Positions 46,880-58,655 of a stretch of DNA of 64,000 nucleotides are shown here, in pieces. The DNA is from Hedera helix. Lineage: Eukaryota; Streptophyta; Magnoliopsida; Apiales; Araliaceae. Where the stretch lies: assembly GCA_947179155.2 (NCBI GenBank), contig OX359276.1, positions 40,002,192 to 40,066,191 of the forward strand, in the 5' to 3' direction. The number at the start of each line of letters is the position of its first letter. The first letter of the stretch is position 1. The position numbers were made by a program, and so were the translations under genes. The notes beneath the pieces are model-generated. The model saw only the letters and a list, made by a program, of their open reading frames with translations. It did not search any database and was not told the origin of the DNA.

Positions 46880-47801
46880 TTTCCCCCCTATTTATTAGTA
46901 ACATATATAAAATCTACAAAAGGATACAATAAGCACATGATTAGACGTAATTTTAGCTGGCGTCCTTCCTCGGATTCCCGCGTTGAATATGGCGGGGGAT
47001 ACATTACAAGGAGTGAGTGGGGTAGTAGAGATTTGTTAGGGACGTTTACCTTTTCTTAATTTTTCCATCACATGATCACAAAGTATATTTGTTTATACTA
47101 TACTATACACCCACTTTTTCTAGAAATGTCATTACAAATATATACCTCAGAATTAATATTCATCTATAAGTAAATTTACAATAATCACAAGTTTGACGTT
47201 AAGAATTAAAATAATAAATTAATATGATGACGGTGAAAAGTAAAAATAAAATAAAATCTCTATCACGATGACGACGACAATCGTGTTATTTTAGACAAAT
47301 TTTTACCGTGTCAAGTTATAAATATTATATTAAGTAGATCGATTGTAATATAATTTATTTTTTTAGTTTTACCAAGATTCTTAATATTAACATTTTATCA
47401 TTAACTTATTTCAAGCTTATTATTATTGTTATTATTATACTCCATATGATACTCCAAAATATACGGATTGGAGGGGGTGGTGGGGACCACGCATGAGATT
47501 GCTTGGATTTCACCGTAGCGGACATGACTCATGGGAGTGTGCTAAAAGCCTAAAAGTTAGCAAGTGCCAAAGCACCTTGTAAGTTGCCACCTTTTGCTGC
47601 CTTGTCATTTTCCTAATTTATTTTGTACTTAAAAAGTTTCCAATAAAGCTAAAAATTATCTTCAGCTGGAATAACCCAAATAGGGTTTATCTTATGCTAA
47701 TTCACAAAATAGTCTCACGGCACCATCCCAAAACTAAACTGCACCAAAGCCATAAAATAAATAATCTATTAATATATATGATAAACCAAATAAAGATCTT
47801 A

Positions 47802-47873
47802 TATAATTTAATCGAGTTATTTTAATTGATCAACGAGATATAATTTAATCGAGTTATTTTAATTGATCAACCA
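47802..47873. repeat. 37-bp tandem duplication
   Basis: The unit starting TATAATTTAATCGAGTTATT occurs twice head to tail at 47802 and 47839, nearly identical. Confidence 0.9.
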
Positions 47874-48942
47874 GCTAGTCCCGAGTTTATAATCTTTACT
47901 AATACAATGTATGTCATGTTCATAATTATACTATTTTGTTGCATCTTTTTTTGTATTATTCTAATAATATATATGTATGTATTAAAAAATATAATCAATA
48001 ATTTTGATATACATACAAACTCTTTAATATCATGTATACTATATTATTTATACTTAAAAAATTATAACACTAATTAGCACACCCCATAATTTTGTATTGT
48101 ATTATTGATATTAATCCATATTTTGCACGAGTTATCAACCTAATTAAGTTTTGCGTGAATACACAAACAACAAATGTATTTCATACAAGTCTTCAATATA
48201 TATAAGAAGGTTCGTTATTTTAATTATTTACCCAATAAATAGATAGTAGTTTTTTTTTTTTTTTGAGAAACGATATTAGTAGTTTTATGCATGTGTAAAT
48301 TATTACTAGTAAAGAAAATGTTACGGTAATGCGGGGCATGATTGTTATTATAAGTAAAAAGAGCACCACAAAAACACCAACACCCAGACTCCTATGGCAG
48401 GCACATAATTGCATCTCTCATTCTCATGCTCATGCTTAATGATTTTGCTTCCCATCTCCAACAATCATCTCTCCCTCTCCTTCCAATTTCAAACCTCCCT
48501 CATCTATGGTTAATTTCACATCAATTTCATTCTCGCACACACAAAAAAATGTCGTTGGACCTTTTCTCTATTTTTTTTAATGGAGTACTAAGTTTGAGAA
48601 TATATGGGACCACACCGCAGTCAGATGGACCAAAACCAACTAGTCACATACTAATATTTACCAAAACAACTTATTAATTTTAGGGATAAATATGAAATAA
48701 AAATATATTTTAAATATTAGTAAACGGGGTTAAATTACTTTTGCTCCACTAAACTGAATTCCAATTTACATATGAATCATTGAATTATTATTTTTTACAA
48801 TCGCATAACTGAACTGAATATTTTTTATAAAATTTGAATTTTCCGTCTAAGAATATTAAATTTTAACAAAATATTGACGTGACTGCTTACGTGGATAATG
48901 ATGAGATTAAACGACGTCGCGTGACTTTTGTGAGTCTAGTTT

Positions 48943-49205
48943 CACTACAAGAAAAAAAAATTATTTCCGACGATATTTTTTGTCGGAAATAACCTTATTT
49001 CCTACTGAATTTTTGGTCAGAAATTTGATTGTAGGTAATCTCGTCGGGAATAAGTCCATCGAAAATAGGCTTATTCCATCGAAATAGGCCTATTTTTCTT
49101 GTTAATGTTACAATTTTTACGAAAGATTCCGTCGGTATTACACTTTAATAATTTATTTCCGACGGAATTTATGTCTGTTCGGAAATAGTTGTTTTTCTTG
49201 TAGTG
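48943..49205. mobile_element. CACTA-type MITE, 263 bp
   Basis: Exact inverted ends CACTACAAGAAAAA and TTTTTCTTGTAGTG are typical of CACTA (CMC) elements. The flanking trinucleotides are TTT and TTC. The interior repeats the word TTTCCGACG and its inverse. It lies inside the long-TIR element. Confidence 0.88.
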
Positions 49206-49240
49206 TTCTCTCTCCTTTGTTTCTCTCTCTTGCAACTCCC

Positions 49241-49543
49241 ATGGTTTCGGCGAGAACAGAAAAGGATACGGCGACCATGCAGGCCATTTTCAGAAAGAAG
49301 TGCTTGACTTATATCAGTTATAAACTAGTGGAGAAATCAAACAAGATTCTTAGATCAGGAGAACTTTTTAGTGTATATGTACTGGTGCAAACAGGACAGA
49401 TGCCATTGAGGACAATTATTCCATTTATGATATTGACTCATACAGGTAAGATAATACTGACGCATTTCCACGGAATTTCTTTTCCAGAGATTAGAGCTAT
49501 CAATTCTTCTGAATTGTTAATATTGGTGGCTCATATCAGTTAA
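49241..49543 (+). CDS. unassigned 100-codon ORF inside the MULE-like element
   Basis: Open from an ATG at 49241 (MVSARTEKDTATMQ) to the stop at 49543. The first half is hydrophilic and protein-like (IFRKKCLTYISYKLVEKSN). I do not recognise a domain. It may be a captured host-gene fragment, as Pack-MULEs carry, or chance. Confidence 0.2.
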   Translation: MVSARTEKDTATMQAIFRKKCLTYISYKLVEKSNKILRSGELFSVYVLVQTGQMPLRTIIPFMILTHTGKIILTHFHGISFPEIRAINSSELLILVAHIS

Positions 49544-50208
49544 AAGATTGGTACAACAAATTGCGATATTGAACATAATAAAGTTACCAGAGTTCTTGGA
49601 TAGTCCCAATCTCTGTTCAAAGGTCATACCCTTCTGTCAGTGCTCTGAACTTGTAAAAATTTGGGTTTCAAAGATCTTGTGTCTCACGTTGGAGGGAAAA
49701 AGTCTGAAACACATGTAATGGTTCAAGCTGTATCAATGATCCGGCATGCATGAATCTGCTAACTGGCGGATGAGGACCATTTGTCTTGTTGGGATGGGTT
49801 GATTCCAATTTAAAGAACCCTTGTACTTTGCAAGATACACTAGTGTTATTGTGGTTCAAATACACCCAAATGGAAAAACCCATCGAGAAAATTACACCCA
49901 AATTGAAAAACCAGAGCTTGATTTTAGCCATATCACATCATAGGGTTTCAAATTGGGGAAGACGAAGTATTTTTTTTTTTTAATATGAAGGTCTTAGGGT
50001 TGGGTCTTACTTACTTGGATGCCACATGATTAAATTTATTACGCGGAGCGATGTTCTCTCTCACTTACTTCTTCTTCCATTTAAATTAACAGATTTTGTA
50101 ATCAAATATCTAGTTCAGTGATACGATCGTAATTTTTTTTAATTCAATGATAAATATGTAAATTATGGTCAATTTCAGTAGAACAAAAGTGATTTAACAT
50201 TAATAAAT

Positions 50209-50939
50209 TTTATAAAAAGGGCTGTTTTTATGAAATGGAACAATATTTTTGGGAAACAGTTTAACATGAAGATTCTGGTCAGCATGTACAAGGTTGAAGC
50301 TGATGTTGTACATCAGAAAACATATTCCATGTTTTGCTTGAAATGAGCCGGCCGAGTGTGGACCATTGTCGCACCTAGCATGGCCTGCTGCACTATTAAA
50401 TTGATTCTAATGTGTGTGTGTGTTTTGGTTTGAATATTCCTTGTCTTGGGAGCTAGGAACCAAACAATATCACATTATTTTTTCAAGTAATTGCAACAAA
50501 AGAGTAGGTAGAAAATAAAAAATTGAGGCACCCATCAATTCAAATATGTTTGCTTAGAGCACAAATGCACTTCTATTAAGTCCGTCCATCATATTATCTG
50601 GCCTGCCAAAAATTAAGGCTATATTTGTTTACAATACTCATAATTGAGATTTAACTATTTATATTAATTTAACACTATTTTAGATTATTTTATCCCATGA
50701 TGAGGGATTAATAATTTTTTAAATAATCCTATGAATTATTTCTTTTTATCATTTCTAGGCTATTTATGTGAGATTATATAATCCCATAAAAAATGTGAAA
50801 TTAATAGTCCACCTCATTTTAAGCTATTAAATGACTTTATGAAACTACTAGTCTAATATTAAGGGATTAATAATCTCTCATCAAATGATTAAATAGTGCA
50901 AAGTAGTATTAAATTAAAGTAAATAGTTCAATCTCAAGC
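50209..50939. other. intergenic, no gene supported
   Basis: AT-rich DNA between the MULE-like element and gypsy complex 2. Nothing recognisable was seen. Confidence 0.5.
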
Positions 50940-51512
50940 ATGTTTGTGACGCCCCCAAATCTGAGCTCACACAGCCCAAACTTGAGTCGTCAAAAGACTA
51001 CAACAAAATTATTACAACAAAGCACAACGTACAACAATACAGTGTATAATAATACACAACTAAGTCTTCACTATTATTGCCATACTATTTTACAACACGT
51101 GAAGACTACGACAGCTATCCCCGCACTCTCACTCCATTCCCCGGCTAGACCCCGTTACGTTCTCATCTCCTGTTGAAAAACAATGGAACGAAAAGAAAGG
51201 GTGAGCTCAAATAGCCCAGTAAGAAATATCATGACTAAGATAATGACGAATAAATTATCATTAGCCTTCAACGGTTGAGTTCTTGATAGAATACAATAGA
51301 CTATAAGGTTTATATCAAAAGCTGTAGTTAAATTCTTAAACAACGTTCAGATCAATAATAGCAGCGGAATGAGCAATCTATTAGAAGAATAATGCAAACC
51401 ATAATGTTCACTCGCTTCTCTTTTTAGTAAAAACATCATCAACTTTTATCATCTGAAATACCATTAGTCATGATAATAAAAATTCACAGTTCCTGCTCAT
51501 AATCATGCAAAT

Positions 51513-51738
51513 CAACAGTTCATCTTTGCACTACGGGCCAAAGATATTCAATAAAGCACCAACGGTCATGATTATACCAGATTCAGCCTTTGGTCATAAT
51601 CATACCAACCAACAGTTCATCTTTGCACTACGGGCCAAAGATATTCAATAAAGCACCAACGGTCATGATTATACCAGATTCAGCCTTTGGTCATAATCAT
51701 ACCAACCAACAGTTCATCTTTGCACTACGGGCCAAAGA
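51513..51738. repeat. 97-bp tandem repeats in the left LTR, about 2.3 copies
   Basis: Units start with CAACAGTTCATCTTTGCACT at 51513, 51610 and 51707. The same units occur in the other LTRs in inverse orientation, with 2 starts in the solo LTR and 4 in the right LTR. Confidence 0.93.
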
Positions 51739-52395
51739 GAACATTCACCACGTGCCATAAAAGACACCGAACAGATGTATCGCCTTTAACCTAGTATATC
51801 GCCTTTAACCTATCATCTGTTCAACAATTAAATCACATCTGTGCCCCCGGCCACAGATATTCACAACAGCTTGATTCTTGATGATTAATACAAATAACAG
51901 TGATACAAATGATGAACAGAAGAACAGGATAAACAATAAGTATCGGAAGTTTACTTTGTGCAGATTCAAATAATGTCCAAATTGCCAACATGATGTGGAG
52001 TGAAATTTAAAAATGATATTCAAGATCCACAGTTCAGAATAACGATTACAGTTCAATAGAAATGTTTAGAAAATAGGAAGGTTCAGTTGAAATAATGAAA
52101 TTCAACTATTATGGAACATATAATATTTTCAGGAATTATAGAAGCAATAGTTCCATAATAAGTTTCGATTTAGGTGTATGAAAGGAAATAATATCCCTTA
52201 CCGTAGCAGGTTTGATTAACAAAAGGTGAAGGGAATTAATATCCCTTACCATAGTAAGTTTGAATAATGGAAGATGAAAAAGATGGTATCCCTTATGAGT
52301 ATAAAGGAAAATGATATCACTTACGAATATGGAATAAAAGTGTCATGTGATAATTCGTGTAGACAAATTATTTCCACACGAGACAAATAAAAAGG

Positions 52396-52645
52396 GTTAT
52401 TCACCAACAGGCGATAATCCGCACCGTAAGGTTATTCCCATCAATTTGAATACGAATAGTTATTCACCAAACAGGCGATAATCCGCGCCGTAAGGTTATT
52501 CCCATCAATTTGAATACGAAGAGTTATTCACCAAACAGGCGATAATCCGCACCGTAAGGTTATTCTCAAAGATTAATAAGGAATGAATACAAAAGGTTAT
52601 TCACCAACAGGCGGTAAACCGCGCCGTAAGGTTATTCCCACAATT
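52396..52645. repeat. 63-73-bp tandem repeats in the left LTR, four copies
   Basis: Units starting GTTATTCACC at 52396, 52459, 52523 and 52596. Each contains AACAGGCG, a CCGC(A/G)CCGTAAGG box and a short AT spacer. Inverse arrays lie at about 58389-58655 and 62580-62830. Confidence 0.92.
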
Positions 52646-53350
52646 TAATACATGGAAGTAAATGGCACAAGAAAGAAACGATATTATTTTCGAGAATCAA
52701 AGAATGATAATCCCTTCAAGTAAGAAAGAAAATAATATCCATTTATGATGATGAAAAGAGTGATACCCCTTACCGTAATAAATTTAAGAGTGTGAAAAGA
52801 ATGATATTCCTTACCGCAATAAATTTAAGAGTGTGAAAATAATGATATTCCTTACCGTAGTAAGTTTAAGAGTATGAAAGAAAATGAAATTCCTTACCTT
52901 AACACGTGACTGGATATTGATTTAAATGAGGTTGATCAACCTATATTTTTATAATAAAATTAGTAATTACCACATATAAATTTCAAAGTGTATGATAACT
53001 CGTATAATATGAATTATCAAAATTATATATATTTAACATAATTTTTGTAGTGTAATATAACTACTTTTAAATAGTTTTAAAATAATATTCCAAAATAAAT
53101 CTTCCAAAGAAAACTTTTAAAAATGAATCTTCTTAAAGAAGAGTCTTCTAAAGGAAGATTTGTGAATACCGTGAAAAATAGGAATTTATAAAATTACTAC
53201 TCTTTAATAAAAGACTTACTTGAAAATTTTCTGCACTCCTTTTGGCTTTCAAACTCTCAAAATAGCCTTACTATTCTCAGAGAAAACTCATAAAATTCTT
53301 ATAGAAAAATTTTATGTTTTAGGTGTGATTTTTCTATTCAGTTGAGCAAG

Positions 53351-53359
53351 CTATTTATA
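53351..53359 (-). promoter_or_regulatory. TATA box of the left LTR
   Basis: TATAAATAG on the minus strand, in the conserved context CTCCTATAAATAGCTTG that recurs in the right LTR at 61985-61993. It marks the U3/R promoter of this family. Confidence 0.7.
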
Positions 53360-53389
53360 GGAGAAAATTTTCACTATGCGTGGTAGGTG

Positions 53390-53416
53390 AGCACTGGCGT
53401 GCTGCACGCCAGTGCT
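53390..53416. repeat. 12-bp-arm hairpin upstream of the LTR TATA box
   Basis: Perfect inverted arms AGCACTGGCGTG and CACGCCAGTGCT separated by CTG. Absent from the other two LTR copies. Confidence 0.85.
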
Positions 53417-54268
53417 GAACATTTTCAGCACGCAGCCGCTGGCTGCTTTTCCTTCCTGCACATTTTTGTGCAAAATTTTTTCAAGTGGGTCCTACAGGGG
53501 CCCACATGTTACTATTCACGTTACTATTTCAAATAGTAAAATTAATAATTTTTTTTTCTTCCTGTGGGTCCAACATATAAAATAATGCTACAACAATAAT
53601 TCAACAATAATGTAATAAACACGTTACAGATTATTATTAATTTAATAATATAAATTACAGTATATTTGCTACTGTGACAATTATTAGATTCAATAATTTT
53701 AAAAACAGTGCAGCAACAATTATTGAGTCAATGATATGAAATATAGTGTAATGACAATTATTGAATCAATAATGCAAAATACTGTGTAACAACAATAATT
53801 GAATTGATAATATAAAATATTATGCAGTGACAATTATCGATGAAATGATGCGTAACAGTTATGGTGTCAATAATATGAGACACTGTGCAATACCGTGTGC
53901 TACAGTAGAGTACCGTGTGCTATAGAAAATACCATAATTTACCGTATGCTACTATTCTTTTATCACCGGTATTTTAACAGTTAACACCGTTGACTATTTT
54001 TATTTAAAAAGGTTACTTCTGTCGTTTTCTATATCCGACAATTATTCCGTTGTGGGGTCCACAAATAATTTGTTATTTCGGCGCCGTCGTACGGCACGAA
54101 TATTCCCCGACCAAACGAATATTCCCCGACAAAACGAATATTGTCCGACAAAATAAAATTTGCACATAACATCCTTAACTTTCAAATTCGTCAGTTTAAC
54201 CACTTACTGTTTCATGAAAAAAATATATGAAGAAAAATTAAATTTTATATTTCATAAAATTCGGGGTC

Positions 54269-56338
54269 TTACAACCTCCCCTCCTTATGAAATTTCGTCC
54301 CCGAAATTGACGTACCTGGCATTTCGAAGAGGTAAGGATATTTAGATTTCATCTCGGATTCTAGCTCCCAGGTCATTTCCTCAATATCTTGGTTCCTCCA
54401 TAAAATCTTAACTTGAGGTATAACCTTTGAGCGTAGAATCTGCTCCTTCTTATCTAGGATCTTAACAGGTACCTCCTCATACGTTAAATCTTCTGCTATA
54501 ACGTCTGCTTCTAACTCAATGACATGGTTTGGGTCTTTCACATATTTACGTAACGTAGATATGTGAAAAACATTATGGATGCGAGACATACTTGGTGGTA
54601 AAGCTAGTCTGTAGGCTACGGTTCCTACTCGATCGAGGATTTCAAATGGGCCAATAAATTGAGGGTTGAGCTTTCCTCTCTTTCCGAATCTCGTAACCCC
54701 TTTCCATGGAGAAACACGTAAGAATACATGATCTCCGACGTTGAATCTCTCATCTCTCCGATGAAGATCGGCATAACTCTTTTGTCGTTCTTGTGCTGTC
54801 TGTATTCGTTGTCGGATCATTTGGATCTTTCCGGTCGTCAAGCGTACCAACTCGGGTCCCAACAATTTTGCTTCTCCTACCTCATTCCAACATACTGGAG
54901 AGCGACACTTGCGTCCATATAAAGCCTCGAATGGAGCCATACCTATACTTGCTTGGTAACTGTTGTTGTAGGAAAATTCCACCAATGGCAAGTATTTATC
55001 CCAACTTCCTTTGAAATCTAGTACGCAAAGTCTCAAAAGATCTTCGAGGGTCTGGACCGTCCTTTCCGATTGTCCGTCCGTTTAAGGATGGTATGCAGAA
55101 CTAAAACGTAGTTCAGTGCCCATAGCTTTTTGTAGACTGATCCAAAAGCGTGAAGTGAATCTAGGATCTCGATCAGAAACTATGGAAACTGGCATGCCAT
55201 GCAATCTCACGATCTCATTTATGTACATACCGGCAAGACGTTCAAGTGAAAAGTTTTCTCGTATAGGCAAGAAATGAGCGGATTTGGTCAATCTATCTAC
55301 GATGACCCAAATTGCATCTAAGCCTTGAGAAACTTTGGGAAGACCTGTCACGAAATCCATATTGATGTGTTCCCACTTCCATTCGGGAACCTCAAATGGT
55401 TGTAATGGACCCTTAGGTACTTGATGCTCTGCCTTGACACGTTGACAAGTTAGGCACCTTGAGATAAACTCTGCAATCTCCCTTTTCATATTATTCCACC
55501 AAAATGTATGTCAAAGATCTCGATACATCTTGGTACCTCCTGGGTGGATTGCAAACGGCGTGTTGTGTGCCTCCGTCATGATTTTATGCTTCAATTCAGG
55601 ATCGTTAGGAACACAGAGTCGAGAGTTAACTCGAAGTATTCCTGTCTCGTCGATTCTTGCTTCGGGGATAGCACCTTCTTGTACTTTCTTCATCATGTTC
55701 ATCAGTTCCGGATCGGTAGCTTGAGCAGCTTTAATTTTATCGATTAAAGCTGGTTCTACTCGCACGTGAGCAATCTTCGAGTGGGTCCCTGGTGTCTTTA
55801 GCTCTATCTCCATCTTTTGCAAGTCGTACAAAATACACTTTTGTGTTGTCAGCAGTGCACTTGTACTCGCATAAGATCTTCTGCTCAAAGCGTCAGCTAC
55901 AACGTTCGCCTTTCCCGGGTGATACTGGATTGTGTGGTCGTAATCCTTCAACAGCTCAAGCCAACGTCGTTGTCGCATGTTGAGTTCCTTCTGGGTGAAG
56001 AAATACTTGAGACTTTTATGATCCGTATAGATATCCACTTTCTCTCCGTACAAGTAGTGTCTCCAGATCTTCAACGCTAAAACGACTGCTGCCAACTCTA
56101 GATCATGAGTAGGGTAATTTTTCTCATAATCTTTGAGTTGTCGAGAGGCATAGGCTATAACCTTTCCATGTTGCATAAGGACACAGCCTAGACCTTTGCC
56201 TGAAGCATCACTATATATGACAAATTCTCCCGATCCTGATAGAATGGTCAGAACAGGAGCTGAAACAAGTCTCCTCTTGAGTTCTTGAAAACTCTTCTCG
56301 CATTCCTCGCTCGAATGATACCGATATCTAATAATCAA
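54269..56338 (-). pseudogene. gypsy 2 pol: RNase H, integrase and chromodomain-like tail (RT core missing, two stops)
   Basis: One minus-strand frame with RNase H (YSDASGKGLG, DHKSLKYFFTQKELN), an integrase finger, the integrase core (VDRLTKSAHFLP, SDRDPRFTSRFW) and a tail with VKILWRNQDIEEMTWE as in Tekay/Del chromoviruses. Stops lie at about 55505-55507, just before the WWNNMKRE part of the integrase finger, and at 55079-55081, between HP and TDGQSER. Homology starts only at the EECEKSFQELKRRL segment that normally follows the RT thumb. No YxDD/FIDD motif is present anywhere, so the RT core has been deleted near 56340. Confidence 0.92.
54274..54286 (-). other. polypurine tract of gypsy element 2
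   Basis: Reads AAGGAGGGGAGGT on the minus strand directly before TGTAAGACC. The pol frame reads through it and ends at a TAA made by the first LTR bases (54271-54269). Confidence 0.85.
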
Positions 56339-56357
56339 ACTTTCATCTCTTGGCGTT

Positions 56358-56753
56358 CTATGGGAGCCATTTGGTATTGAGCTTTGGAAAAGGGTTTAGT
56401 ATCGGGTTCAAGATTGATACAGAATTCAATTTCTCGGTTTGGGGATAAGCCAGGAAGTTCCTCAGGAAAAACGTCAGGAACTCATTAACAATAGGAATAT
56501 CATTCAAGTTTGACGTGTTTTTGTTCAAATCAATGACATGGGCTAAAAAGGCTTGACATCCGTTTTTCAATAAACGAATGACTTTATGGCTAGAAATAAT
56601 AGTTATAGATTTCAATGGTTTAGTTGCTTGAATTTGCATGACAGGTTGATTAGGAATATGAAAACTTATAATCTTATGAAAATAATCAATTTTAGCATGA
56701 TGGGTAGTCAACCAATCAATTCCTAAAATCACATCAAATTCATGCATCTCCAA
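56358..56753 (-). pseudogene. gypsy 2 protease C-terminal part and linker
   Basis: A 131-codon frame with the ILGIDWLTTHHAKIDY motif that follows the protease in gypsy elements, then the linker to the start of the RT (degenerate PIVNEF.TFF..FLAYP and WLP). It is out of frame with the RNase H part. The N-terminal half of the protease lies on the far side of the solo LTR. Confidence 0.8.
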
Positions 56754-57720
56754 AGAAATAAGGTCAACAGGTAATGTGAGGTTGTTGATTTAAACTAGGC
56801 AAGATTTATAGATAGTAAATGTAATAGGTATTTCTCCCAATGAGATTTCAACTGATAAGACAAGATTTAAGTTTTCAATAGGCAAATTTAAACGTTGAGT
56901 ACATATAGGTTGTAAGACCCCGAATTTTATGAAATACAAAATTTAATTTTTCTTCATATAGATATTTTTTTAAACAGTAAGTGGTTAAATCGATAAAGTT
57001 AAAAGTTAAGGATGTTATGTGCAAATTTTATTTTGTCGGACAATATTCGCTTTGTCGGGGAATATTCGTTTGGTCGGGGAATATTCGTTTGGTCCGACGG
57101 CGCCGAAATAACAAATTATTGGTGGACCCCACAACGGAATATTTGTCGGATATAGAAAACGACAGAAATAACCTTTTTAAATAAAAATAGTCAACGGAGC
57201 TGTTAAAATACCAGTGATAAAAGAATAGTAGCATACGGTAGTTATTGGTATTTTCTGTAGCACTCGGTACTCTACAGTAACACACGGTATTGCATAGTGT
57301 CTCATATTTTTGGTCTGATAATTGACACCGTAACTGTTACGCATCATTTCATCGATAATTGTCACTGCATAATATTTTATATTATCAATTCAATAATTGT
57401 TGTTACACAGTATTTTGCATTATTGATTTAATAATTGTCATTACACTGTATTTTATATCATTGAGTCAATAATTGTTGTTGCACTGTTTTTAAAATTATT
57501 GAACCTAATAATTGTCACAGTAACATATGCACAGTAATTCACATTATTGAATCAATAATTGTCATTACACAGTAACGTATGCTTTATTTTACATTATTGT
57601 TATCTCTATTATGATGTTATTTAAACAGTTGTATTTCATTAATTTATTGACTTGATATCTAAGAGCTAACTATACTGTATTTATAACAATTAGTCATAAT
57701 AATTGAATTGATAAAGTTAT

Positions 57721-57975
57721 TTGTTTATAATATAAAGTTAGGTGATTATTAGGTGATATGAAATGAATGGTGTAGATTAAAGTGTGAATTATTGTTGAAT
57801 AATTGAATTGATTTGTTTATAATATAAAGTTAGGTGATTATTAGGTGATATGAAATGAATGGTGTAGATTAAAGTGTGAATTATTGTTGAATAATTAAAT
57901 TGATTTGTTTATAATATAAAGTTAGGTGATTATTAGGTGATATGAAATGAATGGTGTAGATTAAAGATAATATAA
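57721..57975. repeat. 92-bp tandem repeats in the U3 of the solo LTR, about 2.8 copies
   Basis: Units start TTGTTTATAATATAAAGTTA at 57721, 57813 and 57905, nearly identical. They are not found in the other two LTR copies. Confidence 0.93.
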
Positions 57976-58054
57976 TATTTGAAATGGATGGTGTAGATTA
58001 AAAGATGATCTTTAAATGAATGGTTTAGATTAAATGAATGATAAGATTTTTGGC

Positions 58055-58063
58055 TATAAATAG
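58055..58063 (+). promoter_or_regulatory. TATA box of the solo LTR
   Basis: TATAAATAG in the context GGCTATAAATAGAAGCC, 1.14 kb from the LTR start. The flanking bases differ from those of the other LTR copies. Confidence 0.65.
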
Positions 58064-58388
58064 AAGCCTTAACTTAAGAATTTTTCATAAACTTCCTTAC
58101 TTGTTCTTTCTTTCTCTCTCTAAATACTTCTTGTGAAAGTTCTCTCTAAGTGTGCTTAAGTCATCTTGAGTATTTGTGAAGATCTATAAGTATACGTGTA
58201 CTGTTCAAGTTAATCAACCTCATTTAAATCAATATCCAGTCACGTGTTACGGTAAGGGATACCATCTTTTTCATCTTCCATTATTCAAACATACTATGGT
58301 AAGGGATTATCATTATTTGATTCTCGATAATAATATTGTTTCTTCCTTACTCATAAGACGTGCCTTTTATTTCCATGTATTAAATTGT

Positions 58389-58655
58389 GGGAATAACCTT
58401 ACGGAGCGGATTGCCGCCTGTTGGTGAATAACCTTTCGTATTCATTCATTATTAATCTCTGAGAATAACCTTACGGAGCGGATTGCCGTCTGTTTGGTGA
58501 ATAACTCTTTGTACTCAAATTCTATTAAATTGTGGGAATAACCTTACGGAGCGGATTGCCGCCTGTTTGGTGAATAACTCTTTGTACTCAAATTCTATTA
58601 AATTGTGGGAATAACCTTACGGAGCGGATTGTCGCCTGTTGGTGAATAACCCTTT
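58389..58655. repeat. ~63-73-bp tandem repeats in the solo LTR
   Basis: About four units of GGGAATAACCTTACGGAGCG...CTGTTTGGTGAATAAC, the inverse counterparts of 52396-52645, with a diverged core (GCGGATTGCCGCC). Confidence 0.9.

Larger units (their letters stand above)
45000..48715. other. SMR promoter side and intergenic DNA
   Basis: The first several hundred bases are the presumed promoter of the minus-strand SMR gene. The rest is AT-rich and contains the foldback at 46705-46879, a 37-bp tandem repeat and, at about 46250-46540, a degraded AT-rich MITE-like stretch. No gene was recognised. Confidence 0.45.
48726..50198. mobile_element. Long-TIR Mutator-like element carrying a nested CACTA MITE
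   Basis: The left end (from 48726, GGGGTTAAATTACTTTTG) and the right end read inversely (from 50198, GTTAAATCACTTTTG) are similar for more than 100 bp. Shared words include TTTACATAT, TCATTGAATTA and ACTGAACT. The flanks ATTAGTAAAC (48716-48725) and ATTAATAAAT (50199-50208) agree at 8 of 10 positions, fitting a 9-10 bp Mutator-type duplication. The interior has no transposase, so it would be nonautonomous. Confidence 0.6.
50945..54273 (-). repeat. 3' LTR of the outer gypsy element 2
   Basis: A 3,329-bp LTR; in element orientation it starts TGTAAGACCCCG and ends GGCGTCACA. It contains a TATA box (inverse of CTATTTATA at 53351-53359), a hairpin at 53390-53416, four ~63-73-bp tandem units (52396-52645) and 97-bp tandem units (51513-51738). 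Confidence 0.92.

Noticed and set aside
52396..52645. Regularly spaced repeats resembling a CRISPR array
   Set aside because: They lie inside an LTR of a plant retrotransposon, the spacers are similar to each other, and inverse copies occur in the other LTRs. They are tandem repeats, not CRISPR.
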